Assembly (NCBI GenBank): GCA_038528965.1
Contig: JBCBEC010000008.1
Coordinates: 62,001 to 126,000 of the forward strand
Source: Lewinella sp038528965
GTDB taxonomy: Bacteria; Bacteroidota; Bacteroidia; Chitinophagales; Saprospiraceae
Length of the DNA stretch: 64,000 nt
Direction: 5' to 3'
Made by a program: the position numbers and the translations under genes. The notes below the pieces were generated by a model, which had not been told where the DNA came from, made no database searches, and saw only the letters and a program-made list of their open reading frames with translations. The first letter of the stretch is position 1; each line of letters opens with the position of its first letter. Shown piece after piece: positions 1 to 9,094 of this stretch.

Positions 1-1
1 G

Positions 2-664
2 AGCTTAGAGTCATCCGTTTTGCAACACTTTTATGCTTACCTGAGGAACATTTGTATCCTACTCATTGAGGATGGTCATACCGCCTTTACTGAGACCTTA
101 CACCAAATTCAAAAGAACAACTTGGAAAAGGGCTACCTCTTTTACCAGGGTAAGTTGTCGCCTAGCGCCTATATGAGTGTGACCAGAATAGCGATTCAGA
201 TTGGGCAATATGACTGGGCCCTGCAATTTATCAACGATTATAGAGATAAAGTGATGGACAGTGGGGATGAGGTAGAAAACCTCTACTACCTGAATAAAGC
301 ATTATGCTGGTTCGCCAAGGGTTTATATGAAAAAGCCTTGCAAATCATCCCGCCCCATTTTGCTGATGTGACCTACTTGATCTACAGTAAGCGCCTGGAG
401 TTGAAGATCTATTTTGAATTGAATGCTGATTTGCTGGTTTACCGCATGGATGCTTATAAAATGTACCTCAGTCGCGCTTCTAAAAAGTACTTACCAGCAA
501 GCGTAAAAGAACCGGAAAAGAACTTTGTCAATATCCTTCTTCAAATCGTTCAATCACCGCTTAGAGATAAAGAGCGCTTCAAGAAAATCCGAGATCGGAT
601 TCGCGAAAAAAAACATATCGCTGACCGAGATTGGCTGATAGAAATCGTCGAGCGGAGGATTTAG
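2..664 (+). CDS. Hypothetical protein, C-terminal part (5' end outside window)
   Basis: The reading frame is open from the first bases of the window to a TAG at 662-664, so this is the 3' end of a longer gene. The only in-frame start codon near the edge is a TTG at 20, and the frame continues upstream of it, so I do not take that as the real start. The visible ~220 residues are rich in Leu, Lys and Tyr and look alpha-helical, with repeated helix pairs such as the one around ALQFINDYRDKV, consistent with a TPR-like solenoid. No catalytic motif and no sorting signal is seen. Function unknown. Confidence 0.75.
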   Translation, partial: SLESSVLQHFYAYLRNICILLIEDGHTAFTETLHQIQKNNLEKGYLFYQGKLSPSAYMSVTRIAIQIGQYDWALQFINDYRDKVMDSGDEVENLYYLNKALCWFAKGLYEKALQIIPPHFADVTYLIYSKRLELKIYFELNADLLVYRMDAYKMYLSRASKKYLPASVKEPEKNFVNILLQIVQSPLRDKERFKKIRDRIREKKHIADRDWLIEIVERRI

Positions 665-751
665 AGCGTGTTCCGCAGGGGGGCACTGTCATTTATATTG
701 AGGGCTGTAGCTATTAGCCACAGCCCGCTTAATCTGGTAAATAGAATCAGG

Positions 752-2123
752 TTAGTTTACCACAAACTTATGACTTTGAATTCCCTGATCACTAACCAGC
801 TGCAAGGTGTATACCCCAGCGGCTAAAGCGCTCGTATCCAGATAAAACTGGTTATACCCACGTGACAATTGTGCCAACTCTAGATACTGCACCTGTTGCC
901 CTACTGCATCGAAAACAGCTACGTGAACCTTCGTATCATCAGTAAGCTGAAAGCTCACCGTTGCCTGATCCTGAACAGGATTTGGGAAAAAGGAAAAGCC
1001 CTCGATATTTCCTCGACTTTCCTCCGATAGTCTAATTAGCACTCCGTCACCATCCTCCGCCGTTCGGCTACAGACTTCCGCATTCTTGGGGTGGTTTAGG
1101 CATATTAGATCAGACCACGGCCCATATTCACCCGATTCACATATAGCTCGAACGCTCCAACAAAAACAGTTCAATCCTATAGTTGCAGGAGGGTTGAGAT
1201 AATTATTGGTCGTTGTTACAGTAAAAGGGAGAAATACGAAGCACGAATTATCAGAACTATTGAAGGAAAAACTTATTTGATACGCTACCGCATCATTAAC
1301 TGTACTCCATTCTAATCTTGGACTAGTCGTATTATTACTAATTCCACAACCACTGATCATAGGTGCTTGACTATTGCAGGGACCTTCAAGAGAAATCTCA
1401 CAGTCCGCAATAGGCCCACAATAGATGCAATCTTGCTCCGACTCTCCTTCACTGTCACAGTTTGCACAATGATTCTGGCCATAACAAACCTCAAAATCAC
1501 ACAATGCGGAAGATACCTGATTGATGATGGTATAAAAGGATCCTTCTGGTACAGTCAGTGGAAAATCCTATTAGCGGATCACCTGGCGATGAGTTCGGCG
1601 AGAGCGTAAGAAGGTTGCATGCTTCTGCCCCTCCTACAGAGCCATCGTTTAGTAAACCATTCGTATAATAAACATGAACATCTACGGGTATAATCCCACT
1701 GCTTCCTGTAGTTGCTACTTTACAATAAAAGCTTATTGTATATTCTGATCCAGGGGTTACGGCGAGAGGGATAACTATAGCCTCATTTGTACATCCAGTG
1801 TTTTCAATCATAGCCCCTAAACCAATGAAAACATCACCTTCATATGCTGAGGTAGAAATACTCGCTGCAGCGGATGAGCCATTTACATAGACGGTCGGAG
1901 AGCCTTGCGGTGTAAACCAAGGAAGAACGCATCCATCGTTCACCCCTGTACCGTCGTTTGTAGAACCTGAAGTAGTGTAACCTTCAAACCCAGCATTTGT
2001 AATGGGAATTGATTCGCACTCAATTTGCTGAGCCCATACCCAGCTGGTGGAAAAGCACATAAGTAGAAAAAGTAATCTCACAAGCATAGCGACCATGTTT
2101 AGGGAAGTCTGCGAACGTACCAT
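752..2123 (-). pseudogene. Secreted T9SS protein, split by a single-base frameshift
   Basis: Two overlapping minus-strand frames belong together. The upstream one (2123 to 1497) has a signal peptide ending near WVWAQQ. The downstream one (to 752) ends with a T9SS sorting domain containing FFPNPVQDQATVSF. Removing one base from the AAAA run at 1562-1565 (TTTT on the coding strand) joins them into one 456-residue frame that reads smoothly through IGFPLTVPEGSFYTIINQ. The central part is Cys-rich. The product would be exported by Sec and then carried across the outer membrane by the T9SS; its role is unknown. The break may be a real mutation or an assembly error in a homopolymer. Confidence 0.75.
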
Positions 2124-2542
2124 TTAACCAGGCCTATCGTCTTGTTTCTATGGTGTTCTCGCATTCTTCGATCAAGTAATATAATAGTTCCCCAGCCAGG
2201 GACCTCTCAAATTTCTCCTTGTCATACAGGTCCAAAATAGACACCTAAAAAAGTCAATGTCAACCACTTAACCTACCCTTCGATGCTTACTTCATGGCAT
2301 AGAAATCCCCCTGTAAGTCCGAAGACTTACTGACGGCTCGCTTGACGTTAGTAACGCGTACGAGTGTAACTCTCAGCGTAGGATTAGTGCTCTAATCCTA
2401 ATAATGCGTTGAAGACTAGTCGATTGAGAGCGCTGCCTTGAGGATTAAAAGAATTGTCAGAGAAAGAAGGCAGTTAAGGGGGCACACACACATAGCGCAC
2501 ACCCCCTAGACAGAAAACCTTTCTTTAGCGCCAACTAGTAGT
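2124..2542. other. Intergenic region with several perfect hairpins
   Basis: No gene is seen. The region holds GTAAGTC-CGAA-GACTTAC at 2313-2330, TAGGATTA-GTGCTC-TAATCCTA at 2379-2400, a CTGCCTT/AAGGCAG pair at 2433-2439 and 2467-2473, and a G5/C5 hairpin at about 2477-2507. The last lies just after the minus-strand gene that ends at 2543 and may terminate it, although no clean T-run follows. The density of small perfect stems is more than expected by chance, but I recognise no RNA family. Confidence 0.5.
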
Positions 2543-3487
2543 TTATTGCTTAAGCAAGCGAGTAGAAACGGAATACTGCGCCGTATCTAAACGAAGGATA
2601 TAGATCCCACTTGGCAGGTCATTCAGAAACAATTCGTAAGTCAATGAATCAGCATTCTTCTTGATGGCAATCTGTTTATAGATGCTGCCATCAACTCCCA
2701 AAAGAGTTAACATACCGGCTTGCGGAATGGAAGAAAACCTAACCTTAGTGAAGGTTCCCACCGGGTTCGGGTAAACGTCCATTATTGGCTCAATTTCTTC
2801 ATTAATGAGGCTTGTCCAGGAAGTGGCACTGCCTAATTCAAAATCAGTGTGTGCGCGTGATACATTTTCAGTATAATCTTCTTGTGATATATGCCCTCCG
2901 TCACCACTCCCAATTAGAGGAGACGAATCGTCAGTAAACAGATCTTCAAATGAACTTGGCCAAGGGTCTGGCCATGATACTTTACAGCCACTAAGCTTAG
3001 CTAGTTGAAAGCCCGCTGATGCAGACATGGATAGTGTATTACCAAGAGATTGAAAAGATACACTCCCTGCCGCTATTCCCTGGTAGAAGAGGTTCAAAAT
3101 CACCTCTATCTCCGTTGATGTACTATCCCTAGCCATCGTCCAAGCATCCCCACCAAAATCAACAACACTCACCCACAAGGTATCGCCTTGGAAGCTAACT
3201 ATAGTGGGAATAGAGACCACAGATTGACTCACCAGATGCGTTGCCTCGATGAAAAAGAGTTCATCGCTCTCATAGCTACAGTCTATAGATCGGCTGCTTA
3301 AAGACGTTCTACAGTCCGTATTGCAATTCGATAAGACGAGAGCTCTATCGCTTCCCTGGCGCAGGACCAAATCAATGACTAACGGGCTTTCACCATTGTC
3401 ATCGCCTTGAGCCGCTAGTGTAATTGGCAAAGAAAGAAAACTACAACATGCTACAATAAGGTAAATTGTGTGTGTCCAATTATTCAT
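2543..3487 (-). CDS. Secreted T9SS-sorted protein of unknown function
   Basis: This 314-residue protein has an N-terminal signal peptide (hydrophobic core about residues 8-22, ending near LAAQ) and a C-terminal T9SS type A-like sorting domain of about 80 residues beginning at MDVYPNPVGTFTKVRF and ending RLLKQ. The middle resembles a beta-sandwich, with the phrase VLNLFYQGIAAGSVSFQS typical of cohesin-like or Big-like folds, but I cannot name a family. It is predicted to be surface-attached or secreted. It lies in a same-strand series with the T9SS gene at 3642-4535, with a 154-bp gap that carries a dispersed repeat. Confidence 0.8.
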   Translation of the reverse strand: MNNWTHTIYLIVACCSFLSLPITLAAQGDDNGESPLVIDLVLRQGSDRALVLSNCNTDCRTSLSSRSIDCSYESDELFFIEATHLVSQSVVSIPTIVSFQGDTLWVSVVDFGGDAWTMARDSTSTEIEVILNLFYQGIAAGSVSFQSLGNTLSMSASAGFQLAKLSGCKVSWPDPWPSSFEDLFTDDSSPLIGSGDGGHISQEDYTENVSRAHTDFELGSATSWTSLINEEIEPIMDVYPNPVGTFTKVRFSSIPQAGMLTLLGVDGSIYKQIAIKKNADSLTYELFLNDLPSGIYILRLDTAQYSVSTRLLKQ

Positions 3488-3578
3488 GCTTAAAAGTTTA
3501 TGGATTCCTAACTACGAATAGCAGAAATCAGGTTTTCTGAAAAGCTATAAGGCAAAACTATCCAGTTCTACTTATAGA

Positions 3579-3618
3579 TTTTGTAACACTTTTAAGGGAG
3601 TTTTCTGAGGGGTGCGAA
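3579..3618 (+). repeat. Dispersed ~40-bp repeat, copy 1
   Basis: The stretch TTGTAACACTTTTAAGGGAG followed by TTTTCTGAGGGG recurs with a few changes at 6474-6515 in the same orientation. Both copies lie in non-coding DNA near secreted-protein genes. Confidence 0.6.
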
Positions 3619-3641
3619 TGTGGGAAAGCTCACTTTGTATT

Positions 3642-4535
3642 TTATTCCACAATAACTTTAGTAGAGAGCAGTTGTTGAGGAAGCTGAACTTGAACGATGT
3701 ATACCCCAGGAGCCAGTGGTAGATCAAACTGCTCTAGCTGCTGTGGTGAAGTAACAGATCGCTCCGTTATTACTACTCCGTCGATACTCATAATACTCAT
3801 TTTGACTACACCAGTAAAAGGTGGTAGTTTGACGTTGAAGTACCCTGCGCTTGGATTGGGGTACACCTGGAAACCAACAGATTGACCTTTTCGAGTACTA
3901 CCCTGACTAGACTTAGTGTCAACACCTCTACATTCTCCGTTCGAAATATTAACAATGGGCTCCTGGAAGCAGACTAAGGTTTCATCTTGTGCTGTAGCAT
4001 CATGGAAGGTGCCACTTTCAAGCTCCAGACAAAATGTGCCGCAATCAAGTAATGCACAATATGCAAAAGATGGTTCGCAACTACATCCGGTGTCAATTCT
4101 GACGATTGGGTTAAAAAACTCAGAACCACAACGGTAAATCTCTGCAAAGGCCTGTGGTACTACGCAGTCTTCATCACAAACCCATCGAACACGTAGTATA
4201 GAATTAGAGGCATAGATAATCTCAGCGGAGATGCCAATATTTGACTGTACCACCACAGGAAAACTAGTAGCATTGTTTACGGTAGCATCACCTCCCTCCA
4301 AAGCCAAGGTCCAAGACCAGGTGTTTCCCGTGCAATTATCACAGGTGGACAAATCCACCGAATAAGTATTAACCGTATTACAAGCCACAGGATCAGCCCC
4401 ACTTGTCCCAGGTCCGTATAATCCGCAGGGGCCAGTCTCACCTATTTCAGGAATCTCCTGAGCAACAAGACAACAGGATGCTACTAGCATAATAAAAACG
4501 AGTGCAAACAAATGTGTTAGATTCTTCACAATCAA
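3642..4535 (-). CDS. Secreted T9SS-sorted Cys-rich protein
   Basis: The 297-residue product starts with a signal peptide (MIVKNLTHLFALVFIML, then a small-residue region ending near VAQ). Residues about 35-190 carry many cysteines (CDNCTG, CDEDCV, CSCEPSFAYCALLDCGTFC), likely disulfides in the exported form. The last ~80 residues form a T9SS sorting domain (VYPNPSAGYFNVKLP, then APGVYIVQVQL). There is no enzymatic motif. It sits in line with the similar gene at 2543-3487 and may belong to the same set of surface proteins. Function unknown. Confidence 0.8.
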   Translation of the reverse strand: MIVKNLTHLFALVFIMLVASCCLVAQEIPEIGETGPCGLYGPGTSGADPVACNTVNTYSVDLSTCDNCTGNTWSWTLALEGGDATVNNATSFPVVVQSNIGISAEIIYASNSILRVRWVCDEDCVVPQAFAEIYRCGSEFFNPIVRIDTGCSCEPSFAYCALLDCGTFCLELESGTFHDATAQDETLVCFQEPIVNISNGECRGVDTKSSQGSTRKGQSVGFQVYPNPSAGYFNVKLPPFTGVVKMSIMSIDGVVITERSVTSPQQLEQFDLPLAPGVYIVQVQLPQQLLSTKVIVE

Positions 4536-5015
4536 TAAATTTTCTTTTCAGAATTTGTAATTATTCCTTGGTTCTCCCCCTGCTGGTTTCAAGTCTAACA
4601 GACCAGTACTGTCACTAGAATACCTTCAACCAAAGACACACCTCTCCCACCCCAAGCTTATCACTTAGGTGGACATCTATCCATACTTGTCATTGGAGAA
4701 CTTTAGTCCGGTCTTTACTATACGAGATCAGGGGCGGATTGCCCCGACCATAGACCAGTGGCAACGATATTCTTTAAGATTTGTCGAACAGCCAGTATTT
4801 ATTCTGCTGGTAGATAAGCCAGTGTTAAGAACCAATGATTCTCTGCGATAAAAGTACCATTGATCCATTGACTGGCTTATCTCGTACAAGAAACAGAAGA
4901 TTTCCTTTCGCGGGCTACTAGTACAAATCATTTAGACCGAAGTAAAGCATAGTAGCCGAGCGCATTATATACTGGAACCTAGGATCGAAAGGAGTTTAAC
5001 TCGCAAGTTAATTTG
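4536..5015. other. Intergenic region with repeat copies, no gene
   Basis: Two short opposing open frames (4669-4851 and 4728-4931) lack recognisable motifs and I do not call them. The region holds the 59-bp direct repeat copy 4634-4692 and an inverted pair GATAAGCCAGT (4813-4823) / ACTGGCTTATC (4870-4880). It may be decayed mobile DNA. Confidence 0.45.
4634..4692 (+). repeat. 59-bp direct repeat, copy 1
   Basis: About 53 of 59 bases match the stretch at 6206-6264 in the same orientation; the shared core includes CACCTCTCCCACCCCAAG and TATCACTTAGGT. On the minus strand both copies can be read as a short frame ending MDRxxPK followed by stop codons, which hints at the tail of a lost gene, but that is speculative. 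Confidence 0.7.
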
Positions 5016-6023
5016 CTAGCCACCTATAATAAAGCAATTAGCAGAAGTGCCTGCGTCTACTGATGCATGTTCACACCATGAAGGCCTAACGATCCAGTCA
5101 TTAGGGGCAATATTAACAAGGCGTGCCCCTCGGAATATGTCAATGAATAATCTTGATGAGTTAAATACATCGTGATCAATATCAAAGATTTCATTAGAGC
5201 TTCCAGACTCCTCCTGCACAATATGTGTCATTCTACCATCAGCCCGGATACGATCTTCTTTATTTCCAAACCAAATTCCAAGGAATCCACGTTTCTGATG
5301 TCGAACCAAAATCCCAATTTCTGTGACGGGAACAGCTACGTTTGCTGGAGGAAGTGGAACGTTCGTATAATTTACAAACCACTCTGCCCTCAAACGATGT
5401 TCTGTACCATCATGGAAATAAGTATCAATACATTCATGAATGGTGACTTTGGTATTCTGAGTTTCATCGAATAGCGCTGTAACAGTTACCCCTGGTGTTT
5501 GAGAAATATCTGTAAAATCTATAACCGAAGATAGTGGCAAGGTGTAAGCCAAGTCATAAGAAATCTGTACAAGTGTTTCACCAACTTGGTATATGCCGTA
5601 CTCATTAGCAATAACCGCCAAGCCTGGTGATTTCACTGCCGGAATAATGACTTTTCCTCCTTGTGGGTCATCCACGATCTTAATATCAAATTGTTCTTCA
5701 ATCTCTTTTACTGATGAAGGTAACTGCCCAGAAATCTCAAGTTGGGCTAACTCCTCTTCAATTGAATTAAAATGATTCATGTAGGATGTAAACTCCTTTT
5801 CGTCAAATAATTCGGATTGAAGCGCTTTGATTTCAGAAATTGGCTTTTTGTAGAGCTCTAAGAATTCCTTTGCATCATTAAAAATCATCAGATTCTGGGG
5901 ATGATCCTGATCCTCAATGGTAACATCACTTTGTAGAAGACTCTGATCCTTCTCACAAGATGAAATCATAAGGCAGGCAAGTAAGACAAATATGCCTTTT
6001 TGGAAATAAGACAAATGATACAT
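5016..6023 (-). CDS. Putative lipoprotein of unknown function
   Basis: The 335-residue protein starts with a lipoprotein signal peptide whose lipobox is LMISSC, giving Cys23 as the lipidated residue, followed by EKDQ. Residues about 40-100 are acidic and helical. The rest is beta-rich and ends with IVRPSWCEHASVDAGTSANC. It has no T9SS domain, so it should stay membrane-anchored in the periplasm or be moved to the cell surface. I recognise no family. The gene is bracketed by two copies of a 59-bp direct repeat (4634-4692 and 6206-6264). Confidence 0.75.
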   Translation of the reverse strand: MYHLSYFQKGIFVLLACLMISSCEKDQSLLQSDVTIEDQDHPQNLMIFNDAKEFLELYKKPISEIKALQSELFDEKEFTSYMNHFNSIEEELAQLEISGQLPSSVKEIEEQFDIKIVDDPQGGKVIIPAVKSPGLAVIANEYGIYQVGETLVQISYDLAYTLPLSSVIDFTDISQTPGVTVTALFDETQNTKVTIHECIDTYFHDGTEHRLRAEWFVNYTNVPLPPANVAVPVTEIGILVRHQKRGFLGIWFGNKEDRIRADGRMTHIVQEESGSSNEIFDIDHDVFNSSRLFIDIFRGARLVNIAPNDWIVRPSWCEHASVDAGTSANCFIIGG

Positions 6024-6205
6024 AATAGTACGTTTTGATTAAAAAAGTTATTGGAAGACACTAATGAACTTGGGTCTAAATACCTCTTTACAAAAAGCTT
6101 GAATTAAGCTGGAAGATTAATTCACTTTTAGACAGAAGTCACATTATTTTGAAATACAGATATGCAACTGGATCAAAAACTCGACACTTATAGAATCTAG
6201 TCATC

Positions 6206-6264
6206 AGACACACCTCTCCCACCCCAAGTCTATCACTTAGGTACACGTCTATCCATTCTTGTCA
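6206..6264 (+). repeat. 59-bp direct repeat, copy 2
   Basis: Second copy of the repeat at 4634-4692, with about six differences. The two copies flank the lipoprotein gene at 5016-6023, so recombination between them would delete it. Confidence 0.7.
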
Positions 6265-6473
6265 GTACATTTTTTTGCGGAAATAGCTCGGCCCAACTAT
6301 AACCACTTCGCTATCCCAGGATTTGGCTTAATCATCGCTTGGTGTAAATCTGTGATTAAACACAATCATGGTCATGCTATGTGTGAATCCAACCAGTTAA
6401 ACTTCGACCAGTAATGGAAAAATCTAACCCTTTGGAAAAACTGCATTGCAAAGCTACCTGGCAATACTCACAA

Positions 6474-6515
6474 ATTTCGTAACACTTTTAAGTGAGTTTT
6501 CTGAAGGGGTCCGAA
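6474..6515 (+). repeat. Dispersed ~40-bp repeat, copy 2
   Basis: Matches 3579-3618 in the same orientation (TCGTAACACTTTTAAGTGAG then TTTTCTGAAGGGG). Confidence 0.6.
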
Positions 6516-6880
6516 CACGTAGAAATGCTAATGCTATTAGAGGCGAGGTTATTCCAGATGGGTTGTAACTTCCTATAGGCCGTTTACACAGCACAAGGCC
6601 GCTGTAGAGCGCATAAGCCAAGCAGTTATCAATTTGTATGAAAGCTCTACAGCGGTTGCAACACAGTTTGCTTAGGGAAGGCATAATCAATAACGCCCAA
6701 CGAATAGCGTCGCCTGAGTAGTCTGCCGTCTAGCCATAAATTATTCTCGCAGTACTATATGAAGGGAAATCCTAGCGGGTGGAGGAGGTAAGATTTTATT
6801 GCTTTAAATTCTCCGTCTTAATCATGCAGGCACTGTGTATGAGTCTGTAACGCCCACTCTCCCAATAGGTTTAGAAAACA

Positions 6881-6917
6881 AAAAGTGACAGTAACGCTCT
6901 GCATCACTGTCACTTTT
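6881..6917 (-). terminator. Intrinsic terminator after the ABC-F gene
   Basis: A perfect 12-bp inverted repeat (AAAAGTGACAGT at 6881-6892, ACTGTCACTTTT at 6906-6917) with a 13-nt loop lies 23 bp past the stop of the gene ending at 6940. On the minus strand it is followed by TTTTTGTTTT, as expected for a rho-independent terminator. Confidence 0.8.
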
Positions 6918-6939
6918 ATTTTGACTTTTGCTTTCACTT

Positions 6940-8571
6940 TTAAGCCAGCACCTCCCCCGTCAACTGCGCGCGCTGCTCGCGAATGTTATCGGCCTTGAGG
7001 TAATCGTCAAACTCCATCAGGCTATCAATCATACCACTGGGCATGATCTCGATAATGCGGTTCGCCACCGTTTGCGTCAGCTGGTGGTCATGCGTAGTGA
7101 AGATGAGGTTCCCTACGAAGTCGCGTAGTGCTTCGTTCAGGGCAGTGATCGACTCCAGATCCAAGTGGTTGGTAGGCTCATCAAGCAACACAAAGTTAGG
7201 GTGCGCCAGCATTGCCTTAGCCATCATACAGCGTACTTTTTCTCCTCCGGAGAGTACGCTAGACTGCTTGTAAACTTCCTCTCCAGAGAACAGCATCCGT
7301 CCCAAAAAGCCACGGATAAACTGCTCATCCTTATTCTCTGAGTACTCCCGCAACCAGTTGATCAAATCTTGATCCTGGGCATCCGTGAAGTACCGCTGAT
7401 TCTCGTTTGGCACGTAGGTGCTGGTAATCGTTTGCCCGTACTCAATAGTACCGCCATCGGCCTCCAACTCACCAGCTAAGATTTCGTACAGTGCAGTAGT
7501 CGCATTACTATCACCAAGTAGCGTGATCTTCTCACCGTGGTTGATAGTAAAGGAAATATCCTTGAAGAGAAAGTCGCCGTTTTCGTCCTTCTTACTCAGG
7601 TTTTCCACCTTCAAGATTTGGTCACCGGGCTGGCGCTCTGGTTGGAAGTGGATGTAAGGATACTTACGGCTAGAAGGCTTGATGTCCTCCAGGTTCAGTT
7701 TTTCCAAGGCCTTCTTACGAGAAGTAGCCTGGCGCGACTTAGAAGCATTCGCTGAGAAACGCTGGATAAACTCCATCATCTCTGCCCGCTTCTGCTCCAT
7801 CTTCTTATTCTTGTTAGCGATTTGGGCAGCTTTCAATTTACTGGACTCGTACCAGAAGGTATAATTACCGGTATAGATACTGATCTGTTGGAAGTCGATA
7901 TCAACGACGTGGGTACAGACCATATCCAGGAAGTAGCGGTCGTGCGAAACCACGATCACCATATTCTTGAAGTCGGCCAGAAAGTCGGCAAGCCAAGTGA
8001 TAGTCTTGGCGTCCAGGTCGTTGGTAGGCTCATCAAGAAGGAGCATATCTGGATTACCGAATAAGGCTTGCGCCAAAAGCACCTTTACTTTTTCAGAACC
8101 ACTGAGTTCCGACATATTCAGATAGTGCAGGTCTTCCCTAATGCCCATATTACTGAGTAGCTCGGCCGCGTCGTTCTCGGCATTCCAACCGCCCATTTCG
8201 CCAAACTGGTTCTCTAGTTCAGCCGCGCGCATGCCATCTTCCTCCGTAGCATCGGGGTTCATGTAGATGGCATCCTTCTCTTGCATGATCTGGTACATCT
8301 CCTCGTGGCCCATGATCACCACATTGAGAACTTGCTCATTTTCGTAAGCAAAGTGATTCTGTTTCAGCACGGCCATACGATTGCCTGGCTCGAAGGTAAC
8401 CTGCCCCCGATTAGGGTCAATTTCACCCGAGAGAATCTTCAAAAAAGTGGACTTGCCAGCACCGTTGGCACCAATCACTCCGTAGCAGTTGCCCTGGGTG
8501 AACTTCAAGTCTACATCCTTGAACAAAACGCGCTTGCCATACTGCAAGGCCAGATCATTAACTGTAATCAT
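6940..8571 (-). CDS. ABC-F family ATPase, YbiT type
   Basis: This 543-residue soluble protein has two ABC ATPase domains joined by a charged linker (about residues 240-310, including FSANASKSRQATSRKKALEK), the layout of ABC-F ribosome-associated factors. It is most like E. coli YbiT in length and in stretches such as VIMGHEEMYQ. Domain 1 has Walker A GANGAGKS (34-41), signature LSGSE and Walker B LLLDEPTNDLD. Domain 2 keeps LSGGEK and LLDEPTNHLD, but its Walker A position reads GDSNATT (353-359), lacking the conserved Lys, so site 2 probably binds ATP poorly through this motif. ABC-F proteins act at the ribosomal E site or protect it from antibiotics; the exact role of the YbiT group is not settled. 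Monocistronic, with its own terminator. Confidence 0.92.
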   Translation of the reverse strand: MITVNDLALQYGKRVLFKDVDLKFTQGNCYGVIGANGAGKSTFLKILSGEIDPNRGQVTFEPGNRMAVLKQNHFAYENEQVLNVVIMGHEEMYQIMQEKDAIYMNPDATEEDGMRAAELENQFGEMGGWNAENDAAELLSNMGIREDLHYLNMSELSGSEKVKVLLAQALFGNPDMLLLDEPTNDLDAKTITWLADFLADFKNMVIVVSHDRYFLDMVCTHVVDIDFQQISIYTGNYTFWYESSKLKAAQIANKNKKMEQKRAEMMEFIQRFSANASKSRQATSRKKALEKLNLEDIKPSSRKYPYIHFQPERQPGDQILKVENLSKKDENGDFLFKDISFTINHGEKITLLGDSNATTALYEILAGELEADGGTIEYGQTITSTYVPNENQRYFTDAQDQDLINWLREYSENKDEQFIRGFLGRMLFSGEEVYKQSSVLSGGEKVRCMMAKAMLAHPNFVLLDEPTNHLDLESITALNEALRDFVGNLIFTTHDHQLTQTVANRIIEIMPSGMIDSLMEFDDYLKADNIREQRAQLTGEVLA

Positions 8572-9094
8572 TGACGCTAGAGGTTATGAATCAGCACCAA
8601 ACCGCTGATTTTGAGGCCGCAAAGGTACGGATAAAATGCAAACTGCGGGTAAAATAGAATAGAATTAGAAGGGGGGGCTCACGTTGTTCGAGGTGTAAGC
8701 TCTCTTGCGGTCGCGGGAGGAGCTCGCTTCTGCTCGCGGGATAGGTTCGCTATCCCTCACGATTGTAGCTCACGCTGTTCGCGGTATGGGCTCCCTTACG
8801 GTCGCGGGAGTAGCTCGCAAGCTCGCGGTTTGGTTTTATTAGTCTACTTGAATACTAAAGTAATGTGATATTAAATCCAGTTTGTACTCCCACAAGCTTA
8901 CCAACACCTTCATGAGCGATGGCGAATTGCAATCGTAAGTGCGATAGTACGAACCTCAACAGCGAGCCTGTGAGCTTTAACCGCGAACAACGCGAGCTGC
9001 TAACGCGACCACAGGGAGCTACAATCGTGAGGGATAGCGAACTTCTCCGCGAGCTTGCGAGCTATCCCCGTGAGCGCGATAGCGCGAACCTCTC
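8572..9094. repeat. REP-like intergenic block of inverted and direct repeats
   Basis: No gene is seen. Two ~51-nt direct copies (8677-8727 and 8768-8818) built of GCTCACG, TTCG and GGTCGCGGGAG modules stand on the left. On the right (about 8960-9095) the same modules occur inverted. A perfect 26-nt inverted pair links them (8746-8771 with 9016-9041; core CTATCCCTCACGATTGTAG). The GC content and the words GCTCGCGG / CCGCGAGC differ from the surrounding sequence. This looks like a REP/BIME-type palindromic cluster between two minus-strand genes. Confidence 0.65.

Larger units (their letters stand above)
6024..6939. other. Long intergenic region with repeats
   Basis: No convincing gene is present in this ~0.9-kb stretch. 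A 78-codon minus-strand frame at 6454-6690 covers the dispersed 40-bp repeat and has no homologous look. Contents: the 59-bp repeat copy 2, the 40-bp repeat copy 2, and a strong terminator near the right end. Confidence 0.6.

Noticed and set aside
1367..1609. Plus-strand 80-codon open frame
   Set aside because: It lies antisense to the coding sequence of the frameshifted T9SS gene and has no motif of its own.
4669..4931. Overlapping short frames on both strands
   Set aside because: No homology-like features, no ribosome site; they fall in a repeat-rich gap and mirror each other.
6454..6690. Minus-strand 78-codon frame
   Set aside because: It covers the dispersed 40-bp repeat and shows no domain; more likely non-coding.
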